Shown in pieces: positions 26,817 through 37,590 of a stretch of 64,000 nucleotides of DNA (position 1 is the first letter of the stretch; every line of letters starts with the position of its first letter). The position numbers and the translations under genes are program-made. The DNA lies in contig NZ_CBXX010000004.1 in the NCBI RefSeq assembly GCF_000577615.1, positions 186,001-250,000 of the forward strand. The letters are read 5' to 3'. This DNA is from Herbaspirillum sp. RV1423. GTDB lineage: Bacteria; Pseudomonadota; Gammaproteobacteria; Burkholderiales; Burkholderiaceae_D. The notes under the pieces were generated by a model. It saw only the letters and a list, made by a program, of their open reading frames with translations. It did no database searches and was not told the DNA's origin.

Positions 26817-27914
26817 ATGTGCGCAAGACAGCTGGGATATTGGGGGAAAATAAGAATAGCGCTGGCCGTCGTTCCGGCGGCATTGTTGGCGGCATGTGTG
26901 ACGCCGCAGGACAGCACCCTCAATCAGCCCGCGCAGACGGCGCCGGCTCCCGTCGCCAAAGCGGCACCTGCGCCGACGCCCGACCAGGTTGCGCTGCGCG
27001 CGCTGACGGCGCAACAGGATCGCCTGTATAAAATCGCGGCGCCGCTGCTGACCAGCAATGCGCCATTGTGCCGCGGCAATGCACGCAACCTGCTCGGCTT
27101 CACCGCCAAGAACAAGTATTCCTATCCGACCGAGTTCGCCAATGCAGCGCAATCGCTGGGCTTCGGTGAGCGTTTGCAGGTGACGGGGGTCTTGCCGGGC
27201 AGCGGTGCCGCCAAAAGCGGCGTGCAGCGCGGCGACATCCTGCTGGCGATAGCCGACAAGCCACTGCAGCAAGGCCCCGACGCCGAACGCCAGGCCGCCA
27301 ATCTACTGGGACCATTGATGACCGGTCGTGCACCGATCAAGCTCACGATTTTGCGCAACAAGTCGTCGCAAAACGCGCAGCAGAATGTCGTTGTGCCGCT
27401 AACGCTGGCTTGCGCGTTCAGCATCGAACTGGGCAACGCCGACAACGTCAACACCTACGCCGATGGCCGCCGCGTGCTGATCACGCGCGGCATGATGAAT
27501 TTTGCCAAGACCGATGAAGAACTGGCCTACCTGATCGCCAAGGACATGGCGCACAATTCGCTGGGCCACGCCATCCGCCAGCGCATGGTCGCCACCACGG
27601 GCAGCGTCATCGACAATCTGATGCGCGCCCAGCCGGACCCGACCGCGACCGCAGGCACCGGCGGCATTCGGCCGTATCCGCAAGACCTGGATGCCGCGGC
27701 CGACAACCTGGCCCTGTACATGCTGGTGCGCGCCGGCTACGGCATCGACGACTATCCGGCCTTCTGGCAGCGTCTGGCGACGCAATATCCGGCCAGTGTG
27801 CCAAACGGCTATACCGCCTTGCATCCAGCCACTGCCTATCGCATGACCATGATCGACAAGTCGACCCAGACGCTCAAGGCCAAGCAGGCTGCGGGCAAGC
27901 CTTTAATGCCGTGA
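26817..27914 (+). CDS. PDZ-containing lipoprotein, degenerate M48-type peptidase
   Basis: A 365-residue predicted lipoprotein (lipobox LLAAC, C27) with an Ala/Pro linker, a PDZ-like domain at about 112-180 (LPGSGAAKSGVQRGDILLAI) and a C-terminal domain laid out like M48 metallopeptidases (DEELAYLIAKDMAHNSLGH). Where active members have HExxH this protein has K242-D-M-A-H246, and the third zinc-ligand region reads LDAAADNLALY with D292 in place of glutamate. It is therefore probably not a working zinc protease and may act as a binding or chaperone-like protein in the periplasm. AAGGAG precedes the ATG; it begins 12 bases after dut and ends at a bidirectional terminator. Confidence 0.75.
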   Translation: MCARQLGYWGKIRIALAVVPAALLAACVTPQDSTLNQPAQTAPAPVAKAAPAPTPDQVALRALTAQQDRLYKIAAPLLTSNAPLCRGNARNLLGFTAKNKYSYPTEFANAAQSLGFGERLQVTGVLPGSGAAKSGVQRGDILLAIADKPLQQGPDAERQAANLLGPLMTGRAPIKLTILRNKSSQNAQQNVVVPLTLACAFSIELGNADNVNTYADGRRVLITRGMMNFAKTDEELAYLIAKDMAHNSLGHAIRQRMVATTGSVIDNLMRAQPDPTATAGTGGIRPYPQDLDAAADNLALYMLVRAGYGIDDYPAFWQRLATQYPASVPNGYTALHPATAYRMTMIDKSTQTLKAKQAAGKPLMP

Positions 27915-27965
27915 TGAGGCTCTGAGCGACTGATGCGTCGGGGCAATACTACCGGCGCAAAAGCA

Positions 27966-27999
27966 AAAAGGCCGGAACGTGTGATCGTTCCGGCCTTTT
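27966..27999. terminator. Bidirectional terminator between the M48-like gene and clpA
   Basis: AAAAGGCCGGAACG (27966-27979) pairs with CGTTCCGGCCTTTT (27986-27999) around a 6-base loop. T-runs are available in both directions, fitting the convergent genes on each side. Confidence 0.88.
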
Positions 28000-28055
28000 C
28001 ACTTCTGCCTTGCGAACCGGCGCATGTCGCCATGCGCCGGGAAAGCCGATACCGC

Positions 28056-30362
28056 TTACTCGACTTCCAGCTTCTCTTGCGGCTCTTCCGGCGGAGGCGT
28101 CGAATCGTCGCCCTCGGGGAATTCCAGCTTGACCTGATCCTTGTCGTCCAGCTCGACGGTGACGCGGCCGCCGTTGACCAGGCGGCCAAACAGCAGTTCG
28201 TCGGCCAGCGCCTTGCGGATCATGTCCTGGATCAGGCGCGACATCGGACGCGCGCCCATCAGCGGATCAAAGCCCTTCTTCGCGAGGAACTTGCGCAAGC
28301 TGTCTGAGAAGACGGCTTCCACCTTCTTCTCATGCAATTGCTCTTCCAGTTGCATCAGGAACTTGTCGACCACGCGCATGATGACCTCTTCATCCAGTGC
28401 CCCGAAGCTGATGATCGCATCCAGACGGTTGCGGAATTCCGGCGTAAACATACGCTTGATATCCGCCATCTCGTCGCCGGCTTCCTTCTTGTCGGTGAAA
28501 CCGATCGAACGCTTCTGCAGGCTTTCCGCACCGGCATTCGTGGTCATCACGATGATGACGTTGCGGAAGTCGGTCTTGCGACCGTTATTATCGGTCAGCG
28601 TACCGTGGTCCATCACCTGCAACAGGATGTTGAAGATATCCGGATGCGCCTTTTCGATTTCATCGAGCAGCAGCACCGCATGCGGCTTCTTGGTGATCGC
28701 TTCGGTCAGCAAACCGCCCTGATCAAAACCGACGTAGCCTGGAGGCGCTCCGATCAGACGGCTCACCGCATGGCGTTCCATGTATTCGGACATGTCGAAA
28801 CGGATCAACTCGATGCCGAGGATGAAGGCCAGTTGCTTCGCCACTTCAGTCTTGCCCACGCCGGTCGGACCGGAGAACAGGAAGGAGCCGATCGGCTTGT
28901 CGGTCTTGCCCAGGCCGGCACGCGCCATCTTGATGGCCGACGCCAGCGCTTCGATCGCAGGATCCTGGCCGAACACGACGTTCTTGAGGTCGCGATCGAT
29001 CGTTTGCAGCTTGGTGCGGTCGTCCTGATTCACCGATTGCGGCGGAATACGCGCGATCTTGGAAATGATTTCCTCGATCTCGGACTTGCCGATGGTCTTC
29101 TTCTGCTTCGACTTCGGCAGGATGCGCTGCGCTGCGCCTGCTTCATCGATCACGTCGATCGCCTTGTCGGGCAAATGACGATCGTTGATGAAGCGAGCGG
29201 CCAACTCGGCTGCGGAAGTCAATGCGGAAGCGGAATACTTGACGCCATGGTGCTCTTCGAACTTGGACTTGAGGCCACGCAGGATCTGCACGGTTTGCTC
29301 AACGGTCGGCTCGTTGACGTCGATCTTCTGGAAGCGACGCGACAAGGCGTGGTCTTTTTCGAAGACGCCGCGGAACTCGGTATAAGTGGTCGCGCCGATG
29401 CACTTCAACTGGCCGCTCGACAACGCCGGCTTGAGCAGGTTGGATGCATCCAGCGTGCCGCCCGACGCCGAACCGGCACCGATGATCGTATGGATCTCGT
29501 CGATGAACAGAATGCCGTGCGGGCTGTCCTTGAGCTGCTTGAGCACCGCCTTCAGGCGTTGCTCGAAATCGCCGCGGTACTTGGTGCCGGCCAGCAGCGC
29601 GCCCATGTCGAGCGAATACACGACGGCGTTCCTGAGGATTTCCGGCACGTCGTTCTGCGTGATGCGCCATGCCAAGCCTTCGGCGATGGCAGTCTTGCCG
29701 ACGCCGGCTTCGCCGACCAGCAGCGGATTGTTCTTGCGACGGCGGCACAGAGTCTGGATCACGCGTTCGACTTCGGCGTCGCGTCCGATCAGCGGATCGA
29801 TCTTGCCCTCGGCCGCGGCCTTGTTCAGATTCTGCGTGAACTGATCGAGAGGACTTTCCTTTTGCTGGCCTTCGGTCTGCACGTCTTCCGCTCCTTCAGG
29901 CGCTTTTTGCGAATCGACCTGCTGATCCTTGCGCACACCGTGAGAAATGAAATTGACCACGTCCAGGCGCGTGACGCCTTGTTGGTGCAGGTAATAGACA
30001 GCGTGCGAATCCTTCTCGCCGAAGATCGCCACCAGCACGTTGGCGCCGGTAACCTCCTTCTTGCCGTTGGAAGCCGACTGCACGTGCATGATCGCACGCT
30101 GAATCACGCGCTGGAAACCCAGCGTCGGTTGCGTGTCGACCTCGTTCGTGCCGGGAACTGTGGGCGTATTGTCGGTAATGAAATTCGTCAGCGTCTTGCG
30201 CAGATCGTCAATATTGACCGAGCAGGCGCGCAACACTTCCGCCGCTGAAGGATTGTCCAACAGCGCAAGGAGGAGATGTTCCACCGTGATAAATTCATGA
30301 CGGGATTGCCGGGCTTCGACAAAGGCCATGTGCAAACTGACTTCCAATTCCTGCGCAATCAT
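28056..30362 (-). CDS. clpA: ATP-dependent Clp protease ATP-binding subunit ClpA
   Basis: Hexameric AAA+ unfoldase that feeds substrates to ClpP. The 768-residue protein has the N-terminal double-repeat domain that binds ClpS, a first AAA+ module with Walker A GEAGVGKT and a second with GPTGVGKT, and the sensor regions expected. The start is ATG 30362 with GGAGGAAG directly upstream; six more codons are open before it. Its ATG overlaps the clpS stop as ATGA, so adaptor and unfoldase are translationally coupled. The C-terminal tail is acidic and Pro-rich (about 25 residues). Confidence 0.97.
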   Translation of the reverse strand: MIAQELEVSLHMAFVEARQSRHEFITVEHLLLALLDNPSAAEVLRACSVNIDDLRKTLTNFITDNTPTVPGTNEVDTQPTLGFQRVIQRAIMHVQSASNGKKEVTGANVLVAIFGEKDSHAVYYLHQQGVTRLDVVNFISHGVRKDQQVDSQKAPEGAEDVQTEGQQKESPLDQFTQNLNKAAAEGKIDPLIGRDAEVERVIQTLCRRRKNNPLLVGEAGVGKTAIAEGLAWRITQNDVPEILRNAVVYSLDMGALLAGTKYRGDFEQRLKAVLKQLKDSPHGILFIDEIHTIIGAGSASGGTLDASNLLKPALSSGQLKCIGATTYTEFRGVFEKDHALSRRFQKIDVNEPTVEQTVQILRGLKSKFEEHHGVKYSASALTSAAELAARFINDRHLPDKAIDVIDEAGAAQRILPKSKQKKTIGKSEIEEIISKIARIPPQSVNQDDRTKLQTIDRDLKNVVFGQDPAIEALASAIKMARAGLGKTDKPIGSFLFSGPTGVGKTEVAKQLAFILGIELIRFDMSEYMERHAVSRLIGAPPGYVGFDQGGLLTEAITKKPHAVLLLDEIEKAHPDIFNILLQVMDHGTLTDNNGRKTDFRNVIIVMTTNAGAESLQKRSIGFTDKKEAGDEMADIKRMFTPEFRNRLDAIISFGALDEEVIMRVVDKFLMQLEEQLHEKKVEAVFSDSLRKFLAKKGFDPLMGARPMSRLIQDMIRKALADELLFGRLVNGGRVTVELDDKDQVKLEFPEGDDSTPPPEEPQEKLEVE

Positions 30363-30673
30363 GCTTCCTCCATCACGCATTGCAGGGGATGCCCTGCTTT
30401 TCGAGCGTGGGTTAAAACGAGTTCAACTTTTGTGGATGCGATATCTTTAGGATACACACCACACATACCTTTCCCATCGCGGTGAACTTTGAGCATAATC
30501 TGCGTCGCTGTTTCACGGTCTTTGTTGAAGTACTCCTGAATGACTGCGACGACGAATTCCATCGGCGTATAGTCATCGTTCAACAACAATACTTGGTACA
30601 TAGGGGGCGGCTTGAGCTTTTGCTCCTTCCGCGCCAGGACTGTACCGTTATCATTATCGTGCTTGGTTGCCAT
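30359..30673 (-). CDS. clpS: ClpA adaptor protein ClpS
   Basis: A 104-residue adaptor that delivers N-end-rule substrates to ClpA. Seen: a flexible N-terminal tail of about 25 residues and the binding core [18 protein letters not shown] with the ND acidic pair, followed by [12 protein letters not shown]. Expected neighbour of clpA, with which it overlaps by four bases. Confidence 0.97.
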   Translation of the reverse strand: MATKHDNDNGTVLARKEQKLKPPPMYQVLLLNDDYTPMEFVVAVIQEYFNKDRETATQIMLKVHRDGKGMCGVYPKDIASTKVELVLTHARKAGHPLQCVMEEA

Positions 30674-31013
30674 GCATCTATTCTAAAACCATCAATCAAC
30701 TGTGCAACGCACAACGATGAAGAAAATACCTAATTAATTTAGATATTACGCGTTTTCCTGATAGTCCGCAGATAACACTCGTTTATCCTAAATCAAGACC
30801 TTTCGTTTTGATTCGCTGAACAAAAGCTTAATAATTCCATTGAAAACAACTTGACTTTTATATTTTTAACGAGAACAATGGAATTCATTGATAAGTGGTT
30901 ACTGCTTGTTAATACGAAGGGGGCAGGTTTAAGGGGGGCTGCGGACGTTTCAATCTCGCGAGGCTTCTTGCTTTTACGGCTCGTGTGATTTTTTTTCATT
31001 GAAAGATGCTTTT
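30674..31013. other. AT-rich divergent region between clpS and the cold-shock gene
   Basis: This 340-base gap is much richer in A and T than its surroundings. It holds the promoters of clpSA (minus) and the cold-shock gene (plus) and probably a long 5' untranslated leader of the latter, which is usual for cold-shock mRNAs. No convincing protein is encoded. Confidence 0.6.
30833..30885 (+). promoter_or_regulatory. Candidate cold-shock promoter flanked by an inverted repeat
   Basis: TTGACT at 30851-30856 and AACAAT at 30874-30879 are spaced by 17 bases. They lie inside a perfect 10-base inverted repeat, AATTCCATTG at 30833-30842 and CAATGGAATT at 30876-30885. The implied leader would be about 125 bases. 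Confidence 0.45.
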
Positions 31014-31223
31014 ATGGCAACAGGTACAGTCAAGTGGTTCAACGATTCCAAGGGCTTTGGCTTTATCACTCCGGACGACGGTGGTGAAGATTTGTTCGCA
31101 CACTTCTCGGCAATTCAGATGAACGGCTTCAAGACCCTGAAAGAAGGTCAAAAAGTTCAGTTCGAAGTCACGCAAGGCCCCAAAGGCAAGCAAGCTTCCA
31201 ACATCCAAGCTCCTGCGGCTTAA
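31014..31223 (+). CDS. cspA: Cold-shock protein, CspA family
   Basis: A 69-residue single cold-shock domain that binds single-stranded RNA and DNA and melts mRNA structure. It begins [18 protein letters not shown], with RNP1 (KGFGFI) and RNP2 (LFAHF) in place. The exact paralogue name cannot be fixed from sequence. ATG 31014 is chosen because the family starts there, although the frame is open from 30999. It is followed by a strong terminator. Confidence 0.93.
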   Translation: MATGTVKWFNDSKGFGFITPDDGGEDLFAHFSAIQMNGFKTLKEGQKVQFEVTQGPKGKQASNIQAPAA

Positions 31224-31241
31224 GTCCAAGCCGCTTTGCTG

Positions 31242-31271
31242 AAAAGCTCCTGCTCTGCAGGAGCTTTTTTT
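31242..31271 (+). terminator. Terminator of the cold-shock gene
   Basis: AAAAGCTCCTGC pairs with GCAGGAGCTTTT around TCT, followed by a T-run to 31271. It starts 19 bases after the stop codon. Confidence 0.9.
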
Positions 31272-31322
31272 ATGTCCCAACCCCAACCAACCAGCCCGCC
31301 CCTTGGAACAATCCGCGCACGC

Positions 31323-31349
31323 AATAAAAAAGGCCGGTTGCCCGACCTT
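31323..31349 (-). terminator. Terminator of icd
   Basis: On the minus strand AAGGTCGG (31342-31349) pairs with CCGGCCTT (31330-31337), followed by TTTTT. It lies about 30 bases beyond the icd stop codon. Confidence 0.75.
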
Positions 31350-31379
31350 TTCCGATACCTCACAACGAAGAACGATGCA

Positions 31380-32633
<1,254 letters not shown>

Positions 32634-32830
32634 TACTGTCTCCGAATGTTGAACGGAAAAAAGAGAAATCTGGCGTTTTGCCCTGGCCGGACTCACAAGC
32701 TGCAGCGCACCTTGCATCTATTCTTGAATTGCGTCTTCGGCGAAGGAAAAGTCTTATATAAGACATAAGACACGTTTTCGCATTATGCACCAGTATTTTA
32801 CGAGGCGCCATGTTTTTGCGACACTAGCGC

Positions 32831-33409
32831 ATGCCTCTCATTCTATTCAACAAACCCTATCAGGTTATGTGCCAGTTTTCGGCGCACCCCGACCGCGAAA
32901 CGCTCGCCGATTATCTCAACATTCCCGGCGTCTATCCTGCCGGCCGCCTCGACGCCGACAGCGAGGGATTGATGCTGCTGACCGAAGACGGCGAACTCCA
33001 GCATGAAATCAGTCACCCCAAGCGCAAGCAACCCAAGATCTATCTCGTTCAGGTGGAAGGCACACCCGACGCCGCCAGCCTAGAACGCCTGCGCAATCCG
33101 CTCGATCTGGGCGACTTCGTCACACAGAAAAGCGAAGTGAAACATGTGCAGGAACCGGCCTGGTTATGGCCGCGCAATCCGCCGATACGCGAGCGCAAAA
33201 ACCAGGCGACAAGCTGGCTCACCATCAAGATCGCAGAGGGAAAGAATCGCCAGGTACGCCGAATGACGGCTGCGGTCGGCCTGCCTACCTTGCGACTGGT
33301 ACGTATCGCAATCGGACCATTTGCCCTAGATACCTATCCATTGCTGCCGGGGGAGTGGAAAATAGTTGGCCCAGAGGAACTTCAGCGCAAAAAACTGACA
33401 AAAAACTGA
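32831..33409 (+). CDS. rluE: RluE-type 23S rRNA pseudouridine synthase
   Basis: A 192-residue RsuA-family pseudouridine synthase without the N-terminal S4 domain, which fits RluE (23S rRNA U2457). The catalytic aspartate is D41 in GRLDADSEGL; EGKNRQVRRMTAAVGLPTLRLVR is the family's C-terminal RNA-binding segment. It starts directly with LILFNKPYQV, the usual first strand. Divergent from icd. Confidence 0.88.
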   Translation: MPLILFNKPYQVMCQFSAHPDRETLADYLNIPGVYPAGRLDADSEGLMLLTEDGELQHEISHPKRKQPKIYLVQVEGTPDAASLERLRNPLDLGDFVTQKSEVKHVQEPAWLWPRNPPIRERKNQATSWLTIKIAEGKNRQVRRMTAAVGLPTLRLVRIAIGPFALDTYPLLPGEWKIVGPEELQRKKLTKN

Positions 33410-33551
33410 CAAAATATTTCATTTCTGTGCAGCCCAGAAAGAAATCCTCTTTTTTGAAGTTTTCTGTCAACCAAGCTATCGGCACGTCGTTATTGGCAAT
33501 GATTCACGAGAATCGCCGTTTTCTTAACATGTTAATTTGAAGGACTGCAAA

Positions 33552-33746
33552 ATGAAAAAATTGATCGCCGCTCTGATCGCTGGTCTGTTCGCTACTTCCG
33601 TTTTCGCACAAGCTGCAGCTCCTGCTGCTGCACCTGCTGATGCTCCTAAGGCTGAAGCTGCTGCACCGAAGGCTAAGAAAGCGAAAAAAGGCCACAAGGC
33701 AAAGAAGGCAAAGAAGGCTCCTGCTGCTGACGCTACTGCTAAGTAA
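33552..33746 (+). CDS. Small secreted Ala/Lys-rich protein
   Basis: A 64-residue protein with a clear signal peptide (MKKLIAALIAGLFATSVFAQ, cleavage after AQA or FA). The mature part is Ala/Pro-rich and then nearly pure basic repeats, KAKKAKKGHKAKKAKKA. The first half of the gene uses many Ala codons of the GCT type, unlike the surrounding GCC/GCG-rich genes, which hints at high expression. AGGACTG precedes the ATG and a strong terminator follows. No named function; the composition recalls histone-like or acid-shock peptides, but that is only resemblance. Confidence 0.75.
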   Translation: MKKLIAALIAGLFATSVFAQAAAPAAAPADAPKAEAAAPKAKKAKKGHKAKKAKKAPAADATAK

Positions 33747-33764
33747 TCTTGCTTTCGCGATACT

Positions 33765-33792
33765 AAAAGGCAGGCTCGTCCTGCCTTTTTTC
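33765..33792 (+). terminator. Terminator of the Ala/Lys-rich protein gene
   Basis: AAAAGGCAG (33765-33773) pairs with CTGCCTTTT (33781-33789) and the T-run continues. It begins 18 bases after the stop. Confidence 0.87.
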
Positions 33793-33877
33793 ATTTCCGC
33801 TCCGTTTTCCCACTTCCTCTATAATCGTCCGAATCCGAATCAGCCCTTCAGCTTCACTCATTCAGCCTCTTCCTATC

Positions 33878-34318
33878 ATGCGTCGATTCCTTGTCCTGCT
33901 CAGCACCTTTGCAGCCGCCACGACCGCCCTGCCCGGCCAGGCCCAGCAACTCCAGCAATTCCCGACCATCACGCTTAATGCCGGCCTGTACCTGATCAAA
34001 GCCGAGGTCGCTTCCACGGAAGCTCAGCGCGAGCAAGGCCTGATGTTCCGCAACAGGATGGGGGCCAACGAAGGCATGGTGTTCGCCTTTGGTGCACCAG
34101 CAGGTGTGTGCATGTGGATGAAAAATACACTGATCCCCCTTTCCGTCGCCTTCATGGACGAAACCGGCAAGATCATCAATATCGAGGAAATGAAGGAACA
34201 GACCCTTGATTCGCATTGCGCGATCAAACCTGCCGCCTACGCTCTGGAAATGAACAAGGGCTGGTTCAAACAGAAAAATGTCAAACCCGGCATGACCATC
34301 GAAGGCTTGCCGCGCTGA
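33878..34318 (+). CDS. Secreted DUF192 protein
   Basis: A 146-residue exported protein: signal peptide to about residue 22 (cleavage near GQAQQ), then a DUF192 domain with EQREQGLMFR-like AQREQGLMFRNRM, the MWMKNTLIPLSVAFMD core and the EMNKGWF segment near the end. DUF192 proteins are small beta-barrels of unknown function found in many bacteria. It stands alone between two terminators, convergent with rpsT. Confidence 0.87.
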   Translation: MRRFLVLLSTFAAATTALPGQAQQLQQFPTITLNAGLYLIKAEVASTEAQREQGLMFRNRMGANEGMVFAFGAPAGVCMWMKNTLIPLSVAFMDETGKIINIEEMKEQTLDSHCAIKPAAYALEMNKGWFKQKNVKPGMTIEGLPR

Positions 34319-34410
34319 TCTGCGCTGTGACGCAACAGGGATGTCTTGGATGCCATCCCGCTCATTCTGAAGCGCCCGACGGCAAAGCAGCAGAAATACC
34401 TCTGAAATGC

Positions 34411-34440
34411 AAAAAACCCGCCAAATCACTTGGGCGGGTT
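34411..34440 (-). terminator. Terminator of rpsT
   Basis: On the minus strand AACCCGCC (34433-34440) pairs with GGCGGGTT (34415-34422), followed by six T. It lies about 85 bases after the rpsT stop and may also stop read-through from the DUF192 gene. Confidence 0.82.
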
Positions 34441-34525
34441 CATGTTTTCAAATCGACAATCCTGAGATCGTCGATCCAGTATGCTCAGAAAACATGCCAT
34501 GCATGCTTCCCGGACAGATCAACTA

Positions 34526-34792
34526 TTAAGCAGCCAGTGCCTTCAGGGCAGCAGCCAGACGGCTCTTATGGCGAGCTGCCTTGTTCTTGTGAATGATCTT
34601 CTTGTCGGCAATGCTGTCGATAGTCGACACAGAAGCTTGGAACACGGAAGTCGCAGCAGCCTTGTCGCCTGCTTCGATCGCCTTGCGGACAGCCTTGATT
34701 GCTGTACGCAGCGTCGAACGCTGGCTGGAATTGTGCGCGTTTTGCTTAACAGCTTGACGAGCACGCTTGCGTGCTTGTGCGGTATTTGCCAT
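34526..34792 (-). CDS. rpsT: 30S ribosomal protein S20
   Basis: An 88-residue basic, helical primary binding protein of 16S rRNA. It begins [13 protein letters not shown] and has [19 protein letters not shown], as expected. It is a single-gene transcript with its own promoter and terminator, as usual for rpsT. Confidence 0.98.
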   Translation of the reverse strand: MANTAQARKRARQAVKQNAHNSSQRSTLRTAIKAVRKAIEAGDKAAATSVFQASVSTIDSIADKKIIHKNKAARHKSRLAAALKALAA

Positions 34793-34868
34793 GAATAATT
34801 ATCCTAAATCGAGATCAAGTGCATCGCAATCTTGATAACTTGCGAGGCGGAATTCTGTAAAGCCACGG

Positions 34869-34897
34869 ATTATAACCATTTTTCCTGAAACTGGCAA
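34869..34897 (-). promoter_or_regulatory. rpsT promoter
   Basis: On the minus strand TTGCCA (34892-34897) and a perfect TATAAT (34869-34874) are separated by 17 bases, about 75 bases before the rpsT ATG. This is a strong sigma-70 type promoter, as expected for a ribosomal protein gene. Confidence 0.75.
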
Positions 34898-35084
34898 ATA
34901 CGGACTGACTAGCGCCCGATCCTGTTGCAAAGCATCCAAATTGCCTTCAGTCAACATCGCTTTTCCATCCATTGCCGTTTCCGCAATTTTTCCCGAACGT
35001 TCCTCCCGCCAGCCCGTCGAACGCCGTCAAGCTCCTTTGCAAAACTGCCGGCCGTGCCAAAAACGAAAGCTATAATGCCGTCCC

Positions 35085-36635
35085 ATGAACTTGCATAAAA
35101 CGCTTGCCACCGTCTCTGGCATGACGATGCTCTCCCGCATTACCGGCCTCGCAAGAGAAATCCTGTTCGCGCGCGCATTTGGCGCTTCGGCCTATACCGA
35201 TGCATTCAATGTCGCGTTCCGCATTCCCAACCTGTTGCGCCGCCTGTTCGCCGAAGGCGCATTTTCGCAAGCTTTCGTCCCCATCCTGGCCGAATACAAG
35301 AACCAGAAAGGCGACGCCGCCACCAAAAACCTGGTGGATCACGTGGCAACGGTGCTGATCTGGGTCATGGTGGCCACCAGCCTCGCCGGCATCCTCGCCA
35401 CGCCGGTGATCGTATATTTCATCGCGACCGGGCTGAAGTATAACCAGGGCGCTTTCGACGCCTCGGTCATGATGACCCGGATCATGTTCCCCTACATCGG
35501 CTTCATGGCCTTTGTGGCGCTGGCCGGCGGCATCCTCAACACTTGGCGTGAGTTCAGGATCCCGGCGTTCACCTCGGTGCTGCTGAACGTGTCCTTCATT
35601 GTTGCGTCGCTATTTGTCGCTCCCTACATGGACCAGCCGATATACGCCATGGCATTTGCCGTTTTTGTCGGCGGCGTGTTGCAAGTCGCCATCCAGATTC
35701 CCGCGTTGATCAAGATCGGCATGCTGCCGCGGCTGTACCTGAATCCCATGATTGGCCTGAGCGATGAAGGCGTCAAACGCGTGCTCAAGAAAATGGGCCC
35801 TGCCGTGTTCGCCGTTTCGGCCGCGCAGATCAGCCTGATGATCAATACCAACATCGCCTCGCGCCTGGCCCACGGCAGCGTGTCCTGGCTGTCTTATGCC
35901 GACCGGCTGATGGAATTTCCGACCGCTTTGCTCGGTGTGGCGCTCGGCACGATCCTGCTGCCCAGCCTGTCGAATGCGCATGCCGAAAACGATATGGTGG
36001 AATATTCCTCGTTGCTCGACTGGGGCTTGCGCCTGACTTTCCTGCTGGCGATGCCTTGCGCGGTCGGCCTGGCGACGCTGTCCGAACCGCTGACGGCGAC
36101 GCTATTTCATTACGGCAAATTCGACACGGTGTCGGTGGCGATGACCGGCCATGCGCTGATCGCCTACGGCGTCGGCCTGATCGGCCTGATCCTGGTGAAA
36201 ATTCTCGCGCCTGGCTTTTACGCCAAACAGGATATCCGCACGCCGGTCAAGATCGCTATCGGCGTACTGATCGCAACTCAGTTGATGAATTACATTTTCG
36301 TGCCGTGGATCGCGCATGCCGGTCTGGCGCTGTCGATCGGACTGGGCGCCTGCCTGAACGCAGTGTTCCTGTTCTGGGGACTGCGCCGCCGTAATATCTA
36401 TACACCGCAGCCGGGCTGGCGCATGTTCCTGATCAAGCTGACCGGTGCGCTGTTCCTGTTGGCCGGCGTGGCGCTGGCAGTGGCGCGCCATTTCGACTGG
36501 ATCGCCATGCGCGCGCATCCGGTCGAACGTGTCGGCGCTTTGCTGCTGGTGCTCGCGGCGTGCGGGTTGGCCTATTTCGGCGCCTTGATGGCAATGGGTT
36601 TTCGCTTCCGCGATTTCAAACGCATCAGCCGTTGA
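35085..36635 (+). CDS. murJ: Lipid II flippase
   Basis: MOP-superfamily membrane protein that moves lipid II across the inner membrane for peptidoglycan synthesis. The 516-residue protein has about 14 hydrophobic segments and the family N-terminus with SRITGLAREILFARAFGAS and DAFNVAFRIPNLLRRLFAEGAFSQAFVP. A TATAAT at 35071-35076 ends only eight bases before the ATG, so the mRNA may be nearly leaderless. Divergent from rpsT, as in many proteobacteria. Confidence 0.96.
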   Translation: MNLHKTLATVSGMTMLSRITGLAREILFARAFGASAYTDAFNVAFRIPNLLRRLFAEGAFSQAFVPILAEYKNQKGDAATKNLVDHVATVLIWVMVATSLAGILATPVIVYFIATGLKYNQGAFDASVMMTRIMFPYIGFMAFVALAGGILNTWREFRIPAFTSVLLNVSFIVASLFVAPYMDQPIYAMAFAVFVGGVLQVAIQIPALIKIGMLPRLYLNPMIGLSDEGVKRVLKKMGPAVFAVSAAQISLMINTNIASRLAHGSVSWLSYADRLMEFPTALLGVALGTILLPSLSNAHAENDMVEYSSLLDWGLRLTFLLAMPCAVGLATLSEPLTATLFHYGKFDTVSVAMTGHALIAYGVGLIGLILVKILAPGFYAKQDIRTPVKIAIGVLIATQLMNYIFVPWIAHAGLALSIGLGACLNAVFLFWGLRRRNIYTPQPGWRMFLIKLTGALFLLAGVALAVARHFDWIAMRAHPVERVGALLLVLAACGLAYFGALMAMGFRFRDFKRISR

Positions 36636-36728
36636 CGGGTCGCATTTACCTGCTGCAATGTTGCATTGGCACGCCATTGCGAGGCAAACATTTCACAAGC
36701 GCGTATATTTTGATAGCATGATCAACAT

Positions 36729-37568
36729 ATGACGCTCACACCTCTCGAATATTTTTCGTCGCTGGTTCGTCAAGACGAGTCGATTCCTTTGTTTGAATCG
36801 GCTCTGGCGCTAGGGCAAGATGCGTATCCCGATCTGGATTTTTCCGCCTGCCAGATCGAGATGGACACCTTGGCCTTTAAGCTGAAACAGCGTCTGTCGT
36901 CTGATGCATCGCATATTCAAAAATTGCGCATGCTCAACCATTTCTTTTTCCAGGAACTTGCCTTCGCCGGCAACATCAATAATTATTACGATCCCGACAA
37001 CAGTTACATCCACCGCGTGATCACGTCACGTCGCGGCATTCCGATTTCGCTGGCGGTGGTATACATGGAATTGGGCCAGCAGATCGGCCTGAACATGAAG
37101 GGCATCTCCTTCCCGGGCCACTTCCTGATGAAGCTGTCGGTGCAGTCCGGCGACATCGTGCTGGACCCGATGAACGGCGCCAGCCTGTCGCGCGAAGAGC
37201 TGGAAGAGCGTCTGGAACCCTATCTGGATCAGCAGGAATACGGCGATGAGCTGCCGCTGGCCGCTTATCTGCGCGCGGCGCACCCGCGTGAAATCCTCAC
37301 GCGCATGCTACGCAACCTGAAAGCGATTTTCACCGATGCACAGCGCTGGCAACGTGTACTCGACGTACAGGAACGCCTGGTGATCTTGCTGCCCGACGAA
37401 ATCACCGAACGCCGCGACCGAGGCCTGGCTTACGCCAACCTGGCGGAACCGCAGGCGGCGCTGGACGACTTGGAAGCGTATCTGGCCTTACGTCCGGATG
37501 CCGACGACGCCGATAGCATGCGGCAAAGATTGCCGGAACTGCGCCACGCCAGCCGGCGCCCCAACTGA
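36729..37568 (+). CDS. SirB1-family transglutaminase-like protein with TPR region
   Basis: A 279-residue cytoplasmic protein. The N-terminal 170 residues carry the SirB1/transglutaminase-like domain with NNYYDPDNSYIHRVITSRRGIPISLAVVYMEL and the GISFPGHFLMK segment. The C-terminal part is helical with TPR-like repeats (WQRVLDVQERLVILLPDE and DRGLAYANLAEPQAALDDLEAYLALRPDA). Its function is not established. It follows murJ and converges on uup with 22 bases between them. Confidence 0.85.
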   Translation: MTLTPLEYFSSLVRQDESIPLFESALALGQDAYPDLDFSACQIEMDTLAFKLKQRLSSDASHIQKLRMLNHFFFQELAFAGNINNYYDPDNSYIHRVITSRRGIPISLAVVYMELGQQIGLNMKGISFPGHFLMKLSVQSGDIVLDPMNGASLSREELEERLEPYLDQQEYGDELPLAAYLRAAHPREILTRMLRNLKAIFTDAQRWQRVLDVQERLVILLPDEITERRDRGLAYANLAEPQAALDDLEAYLALRPDADDADSMRQRLPELRHASRRPN

Positions 37569-37590
37569 CGCTCCGTCGCTGATTGAACGA

